This document shows, piece by piece, positions 25,977-33,731 of a stretch of 64,000 nt of DNA (positions are counted from its first letter, which is position 1; each line of letters starts with the position of its first letter). Position numbers and translations under genes: made by a program. The notes below the pieces were generated by a model, which did no database searches, had not been told where the DNA came from, and saw nothing but the letters and a program-made list of their open reading frames with translations. This DNA is from Qipengyuania seohaensis (lineage in GTDB: Bacteria; Pseudomonadota; Alphaproteobacteria; Sphingomonadales; Sphingomonadaceae). Location of the stretch: positions 2,453,001 to 2,517,000 of the forward strand of contig NZ_CP024920.1 of assembly GCF_002795865.1 (NCBI RefSeq). Direction: 5' to 3'.

Positions 25977-27008
25977 ATGGCTCGTAAACCCGCACCGAAG
26001 GCCCATCAGGCTTTCACACCGCCGCCCAGTCCGCAGCGTGAAGTTCGCCGCGCACAGATCGACATCAGCTTCGATAACCAGAGCCTCTTGGGCGCACTGT
26101 TCGGGCAATTCGATGCCAACCTCGTCCAGGTCGAGAACCGCCTCGGCGTTTTCATCGCGGCGCGTGGCAACGATCTCCATATCGAAGGCCCGGAAGACAG
26201 CGTGGCGCGCGCCCGCGACGTCCTCAATGAAATGTACGATCGCCTCTCGCAGGGGCAGGATCTTGACGCAGGCGCGATCGAGTCCCTGATTTCCATGTCG
26301 AACGAGCCGACGCTGGACGGGATCATGGACGCAGAGCCCAAGGGCCCGCCGATCATGATCCGCACACGGCGCAAGACGATCGTCCCGCGCAGCGCGATGC
26401 AGGCGACATATATGCGGTCGCTTACGCGCGACGACATCATCTTCGCGCTCGGTCCGGCGGGAACCGGCAAGACCTATCTTGCGGTGGCCCAGGCCGTTGC
26501 GCAGCTGATCAATGGCAGCGTGCAACGCCTGATCCTTTCCCGTCCTGCCGTCGAAGCGGGCGAAAAGCTCGGCTTCCTGCCGGGCGACATGAAGGACAAG
26601 GTCGATCCCTACCTGCGTCCGCTTTACGACGCGCTTTATGATTGCATGCCGCCCGAACAGGTCGAGCGGCGGCTGGCCTCGGGCGAGATCGAAATCGCGC
26701 CCATCGCCTTCATGCGCGGCCGCACGCTGGCTGACGCCTTCGTCATCCTCGACGAAGCGCAGAACACCACGCGCGAACAGATGAAGATGTTTCTCACCCG
26801 CTTCGGCCAGAACAGCCGGATGGTAATCTGCGGTGACCCGCGCCAGGTCGACATTCCCGGCGGCGACAGGATGAGCGGATTGGCTGACGCGGTCGGGAAG
26901 CTGGAGGGCGTCGACGGTTTCGGCACCATTCGCTTCACCGCCGCCGACGTCGTGCGGCACCCGATCGTGGGGCGGATTGTCGAGGCTTACGAGGGCCCGG
27001 CGGCCTAG
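25977..27008 (+). CDS. phoH: PhoH family ATPase
   Basis: A 343-aa PhoH-like P-loop ATPase. Walker A GPAGTGKT is near residues 160-167, followed by LSRPAVEAGEKLGFLPGD, the Walker B segment FVILDEAQNTT and the CGDPRQVDIPG motif. The N-terminal region is KH-like, consistent with RNA binding and the conserved link to YbeY in RNA metabolism. GAAAGGAGCGC precedes the ATG. The next gene begins at the base after its stop codon. Confidence 0.94.
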   Translation: MARKPAPKAHQAFTPPPSPQREVRRAQIDISFDNQSLLGALFGQFDANLVQVENRLGVFIAARGNDLHIEGPEDSVARARDVLNEMYDRLSQGQDLDAGAIESLISMSNEPTLDGIMDAEPKGPPIMIRTRRKTIVPRSAMQATYMRSLTRDDIIFALGPAGTGKTYLAVAQAVAQLINGSVQRLILSRPAVEAGEKLGFLPGDMKDKVDPYLRPLYDALYDCMPPEQVERRLASGEIEIAPIAFMRGRTLADAFVILDEAQNTTREQMKMFLTRFGQNSRMVICGDPRQVDIPGGDRMSGLADAVGKLEGVDGFGTIRFTAADVVRHPIVGRIVEAYEGPAA

Positions 27009-27500
27009 GTGGACCTGGATATCGAAATCGACGGCTGGCCTGCGGACGAGGATTGGGAAGCCCTCTCGGCCAAGGCTTATGCCGCGATCGCAAGGATCGA
27101 ACCTGCGCTCGGCCATGCGCGCCTCGTCACGAGCGTCCTTTTCACCGGTGACGAGCAGGTTCACGAGCTCAATCGGGAATGGCGGGGCAAGGACAAGCCG
27201 ACCAATGTGCTTTCATTTCCGATGCTGGAGCGCGAAGACCTCATTGCGTTAGGTCCGGATGGACCGCCCGAGATGCTCGGCGATATCGCTCTGGCGTTCG
27301 AGACTTGCGCCCGTGAAGCGGAGGAGAAAGTGGTAAGTCTGGCGGACCACGCCGCCCATCTTCTGATCCACGGTTTCCTCCATCTAGCCGGTCACGATCA
27401 TGTCGATTCCGACGCGCAGGCAGAGGCTATGGAAAAACTCGAGATCGAAGCGCTTGCAAAACTGGGTATAGCGGACCCATATGGGGACCGCGACAAATAG
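27009..27500 (+). CDS. ybeY: Endoribonuclease YbeY
   Basis: A 163-aa zinc-dependent RNase for 16S rRNA 3' maturation and ribosome quality control. The metal motif HGFLHLAGHDH spans residues 121-131, and the substrate-binding Arg is in LNREWRGKDKPTNVLSFP. The GTG start at 27009 directly follows the phoH stop, implying translational coupling. The length is typical. Confidence 0.95.
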   Translation: MDLDIEIDGWPADEDWEALSAKAYAAIARIEPALGHARLVTSVLFTGDEQVHELNREWRGKDKPTNVLSFPMLEREDLIALGPDGPPEMLGDIALAFETCAREAEEKVVSLADHAAHLLIHGFLHLAGHDHVDSDAQAEAMEKLEIEALAKLGIADPYGDRDK

Positions 27501-27517
27501 GAGTACGCACCCGGCCC

Positions 27518-28438
27518 ATGGCCAATTCTTCCACCCCCGCCGGAGACGCGGAGAGTAGCAGCGGGCTTTGGCCCGCAATCCGTAAACTGTTCGACCCCGA
27601 TAGCGGCGAGCGCTCCCTGCGCGCGCAGCTCGAAGAGGCTATCGACGAACACGAAGGCGAGAACGGCGATTCCTCGGCCGAAGATGATGCCAAGGGCGAC
27701 CTGTCCGGCGTAGAGCGCCAGATGCTGCGTAACCTGCTGCATTTCAGCGAGCACGATGCCGACGACGTCGCGGTGCCGCGCGGCGAAATCGTGGCGATTT
27801 CCGCCGATGCCACCTGGGACGAACTGGTCGCGACTTTCTCCGAGCACGGCCATTCGCGCATGCCTGTCTACCGCGGCCAGCTCGACGATGTGATCGGGAT
27901 GATCCACATCAAGGATGTATTTCCCTTTCTGGCAGAGAAGAAAGCGGCCCCGGTGGACTGGACCGTGCTGATGCGGCAACCGCTCTATGTTCCGCAGACC
28001 CGCAACGCCCTGGATGTGCTCGCGGATATGCGGGCTCAGCGCATGCATCTGGCAATTGTGATCGACGAGTTCTCCGGCACCGACGGGCTGATAACTATCG
28101 AAGACCTCGTCGAGGAAATCGTCGGGGAGATCGAAGACGAACACGACGAATTGCCCGAAGAATGGATCGTGTCGATCGGCGAGGGGATGTGGGATTGCGA
28201 CGCCCGCGCCGAACTGGACGACGTGGCCCACAAGGTCGATCCGCGCCTTGCAGAGGTGGAGGAGGCGGTCGACACGCTCGGTGGCCTCGCATTCGTCCTC
28301 GCTGAGCAGGTTCCGCCCGTAGGCAAGGTGCTGGAACACGACAGCGGCTGGCGGATTGAAATCCTCGATGGTGACGAGACCCACGTTAAGCGCATGCGCC
28401 TGCACGAGCCGCCCGGTGGGGTTGCCAAGGATGACTGA
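27518..28438 (+). CDS. corC: CBS/CorC-domain protein (HlyC/CorC family)
   Basis: A 306-aa soluble protein with an acidic N-terminus, two CBS domains (about residues 75-200; PRGEIVAISADATWDELV and VIDEFSGTDGLITIEDLVEEIVGEIEDEHD) and a C-terminal CorC_HlyC domain (about 215-295). It resembles CorC, linked to Mg/Co efflux, and follows ybeY as in many proteobacteria. The apolipoprotein N-acyltransferase gene lnt that often comes next is absent here; a LysR gene takes its place. Confidence 0.9.
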   Translation: MANSSTPAGDAESSSGLWPAIRKLFDPDSGERSLRAQLEEAIDEHEGENGDSSAEDDAKGDLSGVERQMLRNLLHFSEHDADDVAVPRGEIVAISADATWDELVATFSEHGHSRMPVYRGQLDDVIGMIHIKDVFPFLAEKKAAPVDWTVLMRQPLYVPQTRNALDVLADMRAQRMHLAIVIDEFSGTDGLITIEDLVEEIVGEIEDEHDELPEEWIVSIGEGMWDCDARAELDDVAHKVDPRLAEVEEAVDTLGGLAFVLAEQVPPVGKVLEHDSGWRIEILDGDETHVKRMRLHEPPGGVAKDD

Positions 28439-28508
28439 TCGCTCTGTTGCATTAATTCGCACATTGGTCCTCGACAGGGTCGCTGGGGCGCAATAGGCCG
28501 AGCGCACC

Positions 28509-29393
28509 ATGGCTGTCCGCAGACTTCCCCCATTGCGCGCCCTCGAGGCATTCGTCCGCACGGTCCGATTGGGGTCGGCGCGTGCAGCGGCAGACGAGTT
28601 GGGCCTGAGCCCCTCCGCTTTGTCGAGGCGAATTGGCAATCTTGAGGAATTCGTCGGCAAGAAGCTGTTCACCCGTGCGCGTCAGGCCATGCAGCTAACC
28701 GACGACGGTCACGCCTTCTACGAAGCGGTGAACCCCCAGCTGGAAGCCTTGGCGAGGGCGGTGGAGAGCCAGTCCGACAATCTTTCCGTCCTGAGATTGC
28801 ACTTGGGCGTGCTGCCGCTGTTCGGCAGCCAGAGGCTTTTCCCGCGCCTGGCAGAGCTGAGGGCACGCCACCCCCTGTTGCACATCGACATCGACACGGG
28901 ACCGCATCTCGAAGACCGAGTTGGCGATACGCTCGATGCGGCAATTATCCTGTCGCGAGGGCCGGCCAGCGGCCTCCATGCCGTTCGCCTCGATTTCAAC
29001 ATGGTGCACGCGATCGCGAGCAAGGAACTGGCTGCTAAGCTTGGTGACAAGCCCGATCCGGAATTGCTCGGACGCCAGACTTTCCTGATCCACAACGGAT
29101 TGCCCGAAAGCTTCGTGGCCTGGAAAGACGAGCTCGGCCTGAGGGATATCGAACCTGCGGCGATCGACCACTTCGATTCAGGTCAGTTGATGCTCGAAGC
29201 GGCTGCGCAGGGTCTCGGCATTGCGATTATGCATGATGATCACTTGCGCCGCGCGGCCGATGATCGCCTGACAGATCTGTACGGCGTCGAAGTCGAAAGC
29301 CCCTACAGTTACTGGTTCGTCTGCAAGCCCACGGCACTTGAAGAAAGGCCGGTGCGGCTGTTCCACGACTGGCTGGTGAAAGCGGAGCTTTAG
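28509..29393 (+). CDS. LysR family transcriptional regulator
   Basis: A 294-aa LysR-type regulator. The winged HTH occupies residues 1-65 (LRALEAFVRTVRLGSARAAA then SPSALSRRIGNLEEFVGKKLF), and the substrate-binding domain spans about 95-290. It resembles the GcvA subgroup in its N-terminus (LPPLRALEAF). No divergent target gene is adjacent, so its regulon is unknown. The end overlaps the stop of plsC on the other strand by 4 nt. Confidence 0.9.
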   Translation: MAVRRLPPLRALEAFVRTVRLGSARAAADELGLSPSALSRRIGNLEEFVGKKLFTRARQAMQLTDDGHAFYEAVNPQLEALARAVESQSDNLSVLRLHLGVLPLFGSQRLFPRLAELRARHPLLHIDIDTGPHLEDRVGDTLDAAIILSRGPASGLHAVRLDFNMVHAIASKELAAKLGDKPDPELLGRQTFLIHNGLPESFVAWKDELGLRDIEPAAIDHFDSGQLMLEAAAQGLGIAIMHDDHLRRAADDRLTDLYGVEVESPYSYWFVCKPTALEERPVRLFHDWLVKAEL

Positions 29394-30292
29394 CCTTCCG
29401 TTTCGGCTTGCGGCGGCTTGTAGCGGACCGCATCCACCACGTGCTGGTAATCGCGTAGCGGCCCTCCGAGGTTCGCGATTAGCCTCTCCTCGATTTCCTC
29501 CCGCGCCTTGGATGCGATCGCCTTGCGACCGCGATATTCCTCCGGGCTGAAGGGCTCGAGATAATGCAGGCGGAGCTTGAACGTACCGCGCCGAGCCATG
29601 ATGCGCATTGCATTGTGCAGGCCGCTTTCTTCGCCAATCCAACCGATCTCTTCCGAATTTTGTCCGTAATCGACCACCACGGGCTGGACCATGACCCCGG
29701 GGGGAGGCGGTTCGAGAACTGAAATCATGCTCGACTTGAAGGGTAAGAGAGAATGCCCGTCGGTGACCGTTCCTTCCGGAAATACGGTCACGGACCAATT
29801 GTCGGCGAGAGCTTCCTTCAGAGCGTTGATCTGTTCTGCGACACCCATGCGGTGTTCGCGCTTGACGAATACCGTCCGGTTTAGGCTGCAAAGCCAGCCG
29901 ATGACGGGCACCTGGCTCAATTCGTACTTGGCGACGAAAGCCGTACCGCTGGCTCCGGCCATGGCGAGGATGTCGATCCACGAAACGTGATTGGCGATGA
30001 AAAATACATCACGTCGCAGGGGAGTGCCGACCACCTCGACCCGCGCTCCTACGACCCGCGCTGTGTAGCGCAGGAACAGCATGGGGAAGGGTGAACCATA
30101 CGCCACGATGCGGAAGGCATAATGGAGCGGGACGAAGAACAGCAGAAGCAAGACTATGCCGACAAGTCGCGCAATAAAGCGGACCCATCCGATCGGCGTC
30201 AGAGGAACCTTCTCGCCGCGTGCTGCAGCGAGCCGCTTCTTGGAATAACGCTCCAGGCGGCGCTCAGCCTTCGCGGTCGAGGCGGACGCCAT
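29390..30292 (-). CDS. plsC: 1-acyl-sn-glycerol-3-phosphate acyltransferase
   Basis: A 300-aa acyltransferase converting lysophosphatidate to phosphatidate. An N-terminal membrane segment (ARLVGIVLLLLFFVPLHYA) anchors it. Catalytic NHVSWID is the NHxxxxD motif, with FVKRE (block II) and FPEGTVTDG (block III). Its first bases overlap the 3' end of fur by 29 nt, so the two are cotranscribed. Confidence 0.92.
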   Translation of the reverse strand: MASASTAKAERRLERYSKKRLAAARGEKVPLTPIGWVRFIARLVGIVLLLLFFVPLHYAFRIVAYGSPFPMLFLRYTARVVGARVEVVGTPLRRDVFFIANHVSWIDILAMAGASGTAFVAKYELSQVPVIGWLCSLNRTVFVKREHRMGVAEQINALKEALADNWSVTVFPEGTVTDGHSLLPFKSSMISVLEPPPPGVMVQPVVVDYGQNSEEIGWIGEESGLHNAMRIMARRGTFKLRLHYLEPFSPEEYRGRKAIASKAREEIEERLIANLGGPLRDYQHVVDAVRYKPPQAETEG

Positions 30293-30686
30293 AAAGCTCC
30301 ATGCGGTGGTCGACGAGGCGGTATCCCAGCTTCTCTGCTATCTGCTTTTGCAAAGCTTCGAGTTCGGGGTCGACGAATTCGACGACCTTGCCACTTTCCA
30401 CATCGATCAGGTGGTCGTGATGCGCCTCGGGTGCGGCTTCATAGCGAGCGCGTCCGTCCCCGAAGTCGTGGCGGTCGAGAATGCCGGCTTCTTCGAACAG
30501 GCGCACGGTACGATAGACCGTGGCAATCGAAATGCCGGGATCGATCTTATTGGCACGTTCGTGGAGCATTTCCACATCGGGATGATCGTCGCTTTCCGAC
30601 AGCACTTTCGCAATAGTGCGACGCTGTTCGGTGATACGCAGTCCCTTGTCAGCACAAAGCTGCTCTAGATCGATCTTCTGGTGCAA
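30264..30686 (-). CDS. fur: Ferric uptake regulator Fur
   Basis: A 140-aa iron-responsive regulator (Irr/Mur-type activity is possible in alphaproteobacteria). The DNA-binding domain is LRITEQRRTIAKVL with ISIATVYRTVRLFEEAG; metal ligands lie in AHHDHLIDVESGKVVEF. The frame runs to a GTG at 30716, but that codon lies inside the mucR terminator stem; the TTG at 30686 (then HQKIDLEQL) matches the usual Fur N-terminus. The CXXC structural zinc motif common in E. coli Fur is absent, as in many alphaproteobacterial Fur/Mur proteins. Confidence 0.9.
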   Translation of the reverse strand: MHQKIDLEQLCADKGLRITEQRRTIAKVLSESDDHPDVEMLHERANKIDPGISIATVYRTVRLFEEAGILDRHDFGDGRARYEAAPEAHHDHLIDVESGKVVEFVDPELEALQKQIAEKLGYRLVDHRMELYGVRLDREG

Positions 30687-30706
30687 TGGGGATCCCCAAT
30701 TGAAAA

Positions 30707-30733
30707 CGCCCCGCACCCTTATCGGGCCGGGGC
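30707..30733 (-). terminator. Terminator between mucR and fur
   Basis: On the minus strand GCCCCG (30733-30728) pairs with CGGGGC (30713-30708), with extra CCC/GGG pairing inside, and the stem is followed by GTTTTC. It sits 26 nt after the mucR stop and just before the fur start. Confidence 0.7.
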
Positions 30734-30758
30734 ATTGTTCTCAAGCAGGCAGTGCCGA

Positions 30759-31196
30759 TTAGGCGGCTTTACGACGACCGCGCTTCTGGCCAGGCTTGCG
30801 ACCAAGACCGATCTTCTTCGCAAGATCGCGGCGCGTATCCGCATAATCGGGCGCAACCATCGGATAATCAGAAGAAAGATCCCAGCGCTGGCGATATTCG
30901 TCCGGCGTCATCCCATGTTCGGTCGAAAGGTGGCGCTTGAGCATCTTCATCTTCTTGCCGCAATCGAGGCAGACGATGTGATCTTTCTTGATCGAGGACC
31001 GGATCGATACGGCCGGATCGGGACGCACTTCTTCCGCCGCGCCTCCGCCTTCGAGCCCGGTGAGAGCGGCATAGACATTCGAAATCAACGTCGGAACGTC
31101 ATCAACGGCGACACTGTTATTGCTGACGTGAGCGGCGACGATGTCCGACGTCAGCGTAATGAGCGTCTCGGTCATGTCGGTTTCGAATTGGTCCAT
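30759..31196 (-). CDS. mucR: MucR/Ros family zinc-finger regulator
   Basis: A 145-aa alphaproteobacterial regulator. The prokaryotic zinc finger is CLDCGKKMKMLKRHLSTEH (Cys-X2-Cys-X9-His-X5-His), followed by the DEYRQRWDL helix and a basic C-terminal tail RKPGQKRGRRKAA. MucR proteins silence AT-rich promoters and control exopolysaccharide, motility and cell cycle genes. The ATG at 31196 (MDQFETDMTE) is the family start; the frame extends to 31304. The upstream 117 bp are AT-rich, suiting autoregulation. Confidence 0.95.
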   Translation of the reverse strand: MDQFETDMTETLITLTSDIVAAHVSNNSVAVDDVPTLISNVYAALTGLEGGGAAEEVRPDPAVSIRSSIKKDHIVCLDCGKKMKMLKRHLSTEHGMTPDEYRQRWDLSSDYPMVAPDYADTRRDLAKKIGLGRKPGQKRGRRKAA

Positions 31197-31313
31197 AGTG
31201 CAATTTCTCCCTTTTCTTTCGACTATAGGGGAGTTTTGGCACTGTCTACTCGGAATTGTATAAAAACGCCACTTTTGTCGCGTGTATACAAGATTCGCGA
31301 TCATTAATCCCGA

Positions 31314-31766
31314 TCAGAGGGCTTTTCCGAAGGTCACAGCGTCTATTCTGGTCCCATCGACAGTACGATAGTAGTCTTTCCTTCGCCCAATCGGCGCAAA
31401 GCCTGCTGCTCGGTAGACCTTCTCGGCCTGATTGTTAGCGCGTACTTCGAGAAAGACGTTGGCCGCGCCGAGTTGGGCCGACTTGTGCAAGAACTCGTCG
31501 AGCAGCTTCCTGCCAAGTCCGCGTCCCCTCTTTTCAGGCAATACTCCGATCAAAAGCAATTCGACTTCGTCCAGCACCCTGCGGGCAAGGACGAAGCCTG
31601 CAGCAGGCTTGCCATCACAGGGATAGGAGCCCAATTCATCCATCAGGATCATGAAGCCGGATGAAAGCGCGAGCGAATCTTCGACCTGCCGGCGCGTCCA
31701 TGCCTCGCGCCAGTGGGGATCGAATGCGGCATTCATAACCGCCATCACCTTGTCGATATCGGTCAT
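31314..31766 (-). CDS. rimI: Ribosomal protein alanine N-acetyltransferase (GNAT)
   Basis: A 150-aa GNAT acetyltransferase. The acetyl-CoA loop is LPEKRGRGLGRKLLDEF (Q/RxxGxG/A type), followed by NVFLEVRANNQAEKVYRAAGF, the hallmark of RimI. It is proposed to acetylate S18 or other N-termini. Its ATG overlaps the tsaB stop (31763-31766), the common tsaB-rimI pairing. Confidence 0.9.
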   Translation of the reverse strand: MTDIDKVMAVMNAAFDPHWREAWTRRQVEDSLALSSGFMILMDELGSYPCDGKPAAGFVLARRVLDEVELLLIGVLPEKRGRGLGRKLLDEFLHKSAQLGAANVFLEVRANNQAEKVYRAAGFAPIGRRKDYYRTVDGTRIDAVTFGKAL

Positions 31767-32380
31767 CTCGAGGGCAGTTTGGCGTCCGGCGCGCGTCCGT
31801 ACAAGGGGGACAGCTTTTCGCTCAGCAGGGCTTCGGGCAAATGCTGGAACTTCGCGGCTTCAGGGAGTGTCTTCACGACTCCCGAGGGTTGCCGATCAAG
31901 TAATGCAGCCAGCTCTTCTGCCCGCGATCCGGCGATGGTCGGATAGGTCGTGCGTTGAGCAGCAGCTTCGGGAGAGACTGACGAGAGTTCAGCCATCGGG
32001 AGACCCGCCGCGTCGAAATCCTGCATGAACCATTCGCCATGGCCGCCATTCATGCACACCGTGACTTCGCCTGCCTCTTCGCTTCGGGCCATTGCCGCAA
32101 CGAGCGCGAGAGTGGGGTATCCACGAACCGGGACATTCCAGGCAACGCCCAGCGCGCGTGCCGTCGCAAGGCCGATCCTCACACCCGTGAAGCTGCCCGG
32201 GCCAAGGGAAACGCAGATCATGTCTGCCTTCCCCTTTTCATCGAGGCGGGAAATCATGGGGACGAGCCGCTCCACGTGGCCGCGGCCGATGGTCTCGTGA
32301 AACGATCCCAGTGAATGATCCCCGTCGAAGAGCGCTACCGAGCAGGCTTCCGTCGCGGTTTCTATAACAAGCAAACGCAT
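31763..32380 (-). CDS. tsaB: tRNA threonylcarbamoyladenosine biosynthesis protein TsaB
   Basis: A 205-aa ASKHA-fold partner of TsaD in tRNA t6A37 modification. Landmarks are LLVIETATEACSVALFDGD at the N-terminus, GRGHVERLVPMI and SLGPGSFTGVRIGLATARAL. It lacks the TsaD metal-binding His pair, as expected. It is coupled to rimI by an ATGA overlap and follows the nitroreductase-like gene after 37 nt. Confidence 0.93.
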   Translation of the reverse strand: MRLLVIETATEACSVALFDGDHSLGSFHETIGRGHVERLVPMISRLDEKGKADMICVSLGPGSFTGVRIGLATARALGVAWNVPVRGYPTLALVAAMARSEEAGEVTVCMNGGHGEWFMQDFDAAGLPMAELSSVSPEAAAQRTTYPTIAGSRAEELAALLDRQPSGVVKTLPEAAKFQHLPEALLSEKLSPLYGRAPDAKLPSR

Positions 32381-32417
32381 GAAAAGCGCAGTGCCTCAGC
32401 CTTGCGCGCGCTTCAAG

Positions 32418-33026
32418 TCAGGCGATGGTGTTGAATTTGTCGAAATCGGGCCGCGGGCTACGGTCGAAGATCGTGGTCGGATCACCGTAACCGATCGAGC
32501 AGATGAAGTTGGTCCTGTGCTTCGGGTTGTCCCCGAAGAATGCCTTGTCGACTGCGTCCGCATCGAAGCCCGACATCGGGCCACAATCCAGGCCGACAGC
32601 GCGTGCTGCGATCATGAGGTATGCGCCCTGCAGCGAGGAATTGCGGAATGCGCCTTCCTTGCGTCCTTCCTCGTCGCCCTCGAACCAGCTCTTTGCGTCG
32701 GTATGGGGAAAGAGCCAAGGCAGCTCTTCATGGAAGTCGATGTCGTACCCGATGATAGCCGTAACCGGGGCAGTCAGGATCTTGTCGGTGTTTCCTTCCG
32801 ACGCACAATCGGCGAGTTTTTTCTTCGCAGCTTCCGATTTCACCCAGACAATTCGCGAAGGCTGCATGTTCGCAGACGTCGGCGCCATCTTCAGCAATTC
32901 GTAGATTGCATGAATCTGTTCGTCCGACACTTCTTTTTCGAGCCAGCCATTGTAGCTGCGTGCCTCGCGGAAAACCTGGTCGAGGGCGTCGGCGGAAAGG
33001 GTGTTGTCGTGAAACTGCTTGGTCAT
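32418..33026 (-). CDS. RutE-like malonic semialdehyde reductase / nitroreductase
   Basis: A 202-aa FMN protein of the RutE/HadB-like nitroreductase branch: SYNGWLEKEVSDEQIHAIYELLK, then KMAPTSANMQPSRIVWV as the FMN region, FRNSSLQGAYLMIAARAVGLD and a C-terminal IGYGDP. RutE reduces 3-oxopropanoate in pyrimidine breakdown, but no other rut gene is near, so that role is family inference only. Located between nfu and tsaB. Confidence 0.88.
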   Translation of the reverse strand: MTKQFHDNTLSADALDQVFREARSYNGWLEKEVSDEQIHAIYELLKMAPTSANMQPSRIVWVKSEAAKKKLADCASEGNTDKILTAPVTAIIGYDIDFHEELPWLFPHTDAKSWFEGDEEGRKEGAFRNSSLQGAYLMIAARAVGLDCGPMSGFDADAVDKAFFGDNPKHRTNFICSIGYGDPTTIFDRSPRPDFDKFNTIA

Positions 33027-33052
33027 CGAATACTCGCGTGTCGAAATGAAAT

Positions 33053-33634
33053 TCAGGCTGCGCGAACCTCAACGACCTCCGGGACATAATGTTTCAGCAG
33101 ACCCTCGATGCCATGCTTCAGTGTGGCCGTAGACGAAGGGCAGCCGGCGCAGGCGCCCTGGAGCTGCAGATAGACCACACCGTCGCGGAACCCGCGATAC
33201 TGGATGTCGCCGCCATCGCCTGCCACCGCGGGCCGAACGCGCGTTTCGAGCAATTCATTGATCTGCGCGACGATGTCGGCGTCGGCCTCGTTCTCTTCGA
33301 CCAGCAGCTCTTCATCTTCCGGAGGTACAGCGATGCCGGCCGCTGTCCCTGCTGCGAAAAGCGGAGCCTCGGATACGAAGTGGTCAAGCAGGATGGACAG
33401 GACCTGGGGTTTCAGATCGGTCCAGCTTGCGCCGGGAGCAGCGGTAACGGTTACGAATTCGCCGCCGAAGAAAACATTCACCACCTCACCGGTGTCGAAG
33501 ATCGCCTGCGCCAGCGGACTTGCCTCCGCCGCTTCGGGGGATGCGAACTCGCGGGTCCCCTGGCCCATGACGGGACGTCCCGGCAGGAACTTGAGGCTGG
33601 ACGGGTTGGGCGTAGTTTCGGTTTCGATGAACAT
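33053..33634 (-). CDS. NifU/Nfu-type iron-sulfur carrier
   Basis: A 193-aa Nfu protein beginning MFIETETTPNPSSLKFLPG, the start of the Nfu N-terminal domain. The C-terminal NifU domain contains CAGCPSS with the Cys-X2-Cys cluster ligands. It delivers 4Fe-4S clusters to apoproteins. The frame extends to 33682, but the ATG at 33634 matches the family start. The whole nfu-reductase-tsaB-rimI run is likely one transcript. Confidence 0.93.
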   Translation of the reverse strand: MFIETETTPNPSSLKFLPGRPVMGQGTREFASPEAAEASPLAQAIFDTGEVVNVFFGGEFVTVTAAPGASWTDLKPQVLSILLDHFVSEAPLFAAGTAAGIAVPPEDEELLVEENEADADIVAQINELLETRVRPAVAGDGGDIQYRGFRDGVVYLQLQGACAGCPSSTATLKHGIEGLLKHYVPEVVEVRAA

Positions 33635-33731
33635 GCGGCGCATGTAGGGATGCAGGCGCACAGCGGCAAGCGAAGCTATCATTTGTCCGTGTTCACTGGT
33701 CCTTCACCGGCACCGTACCTATACATGAGCC

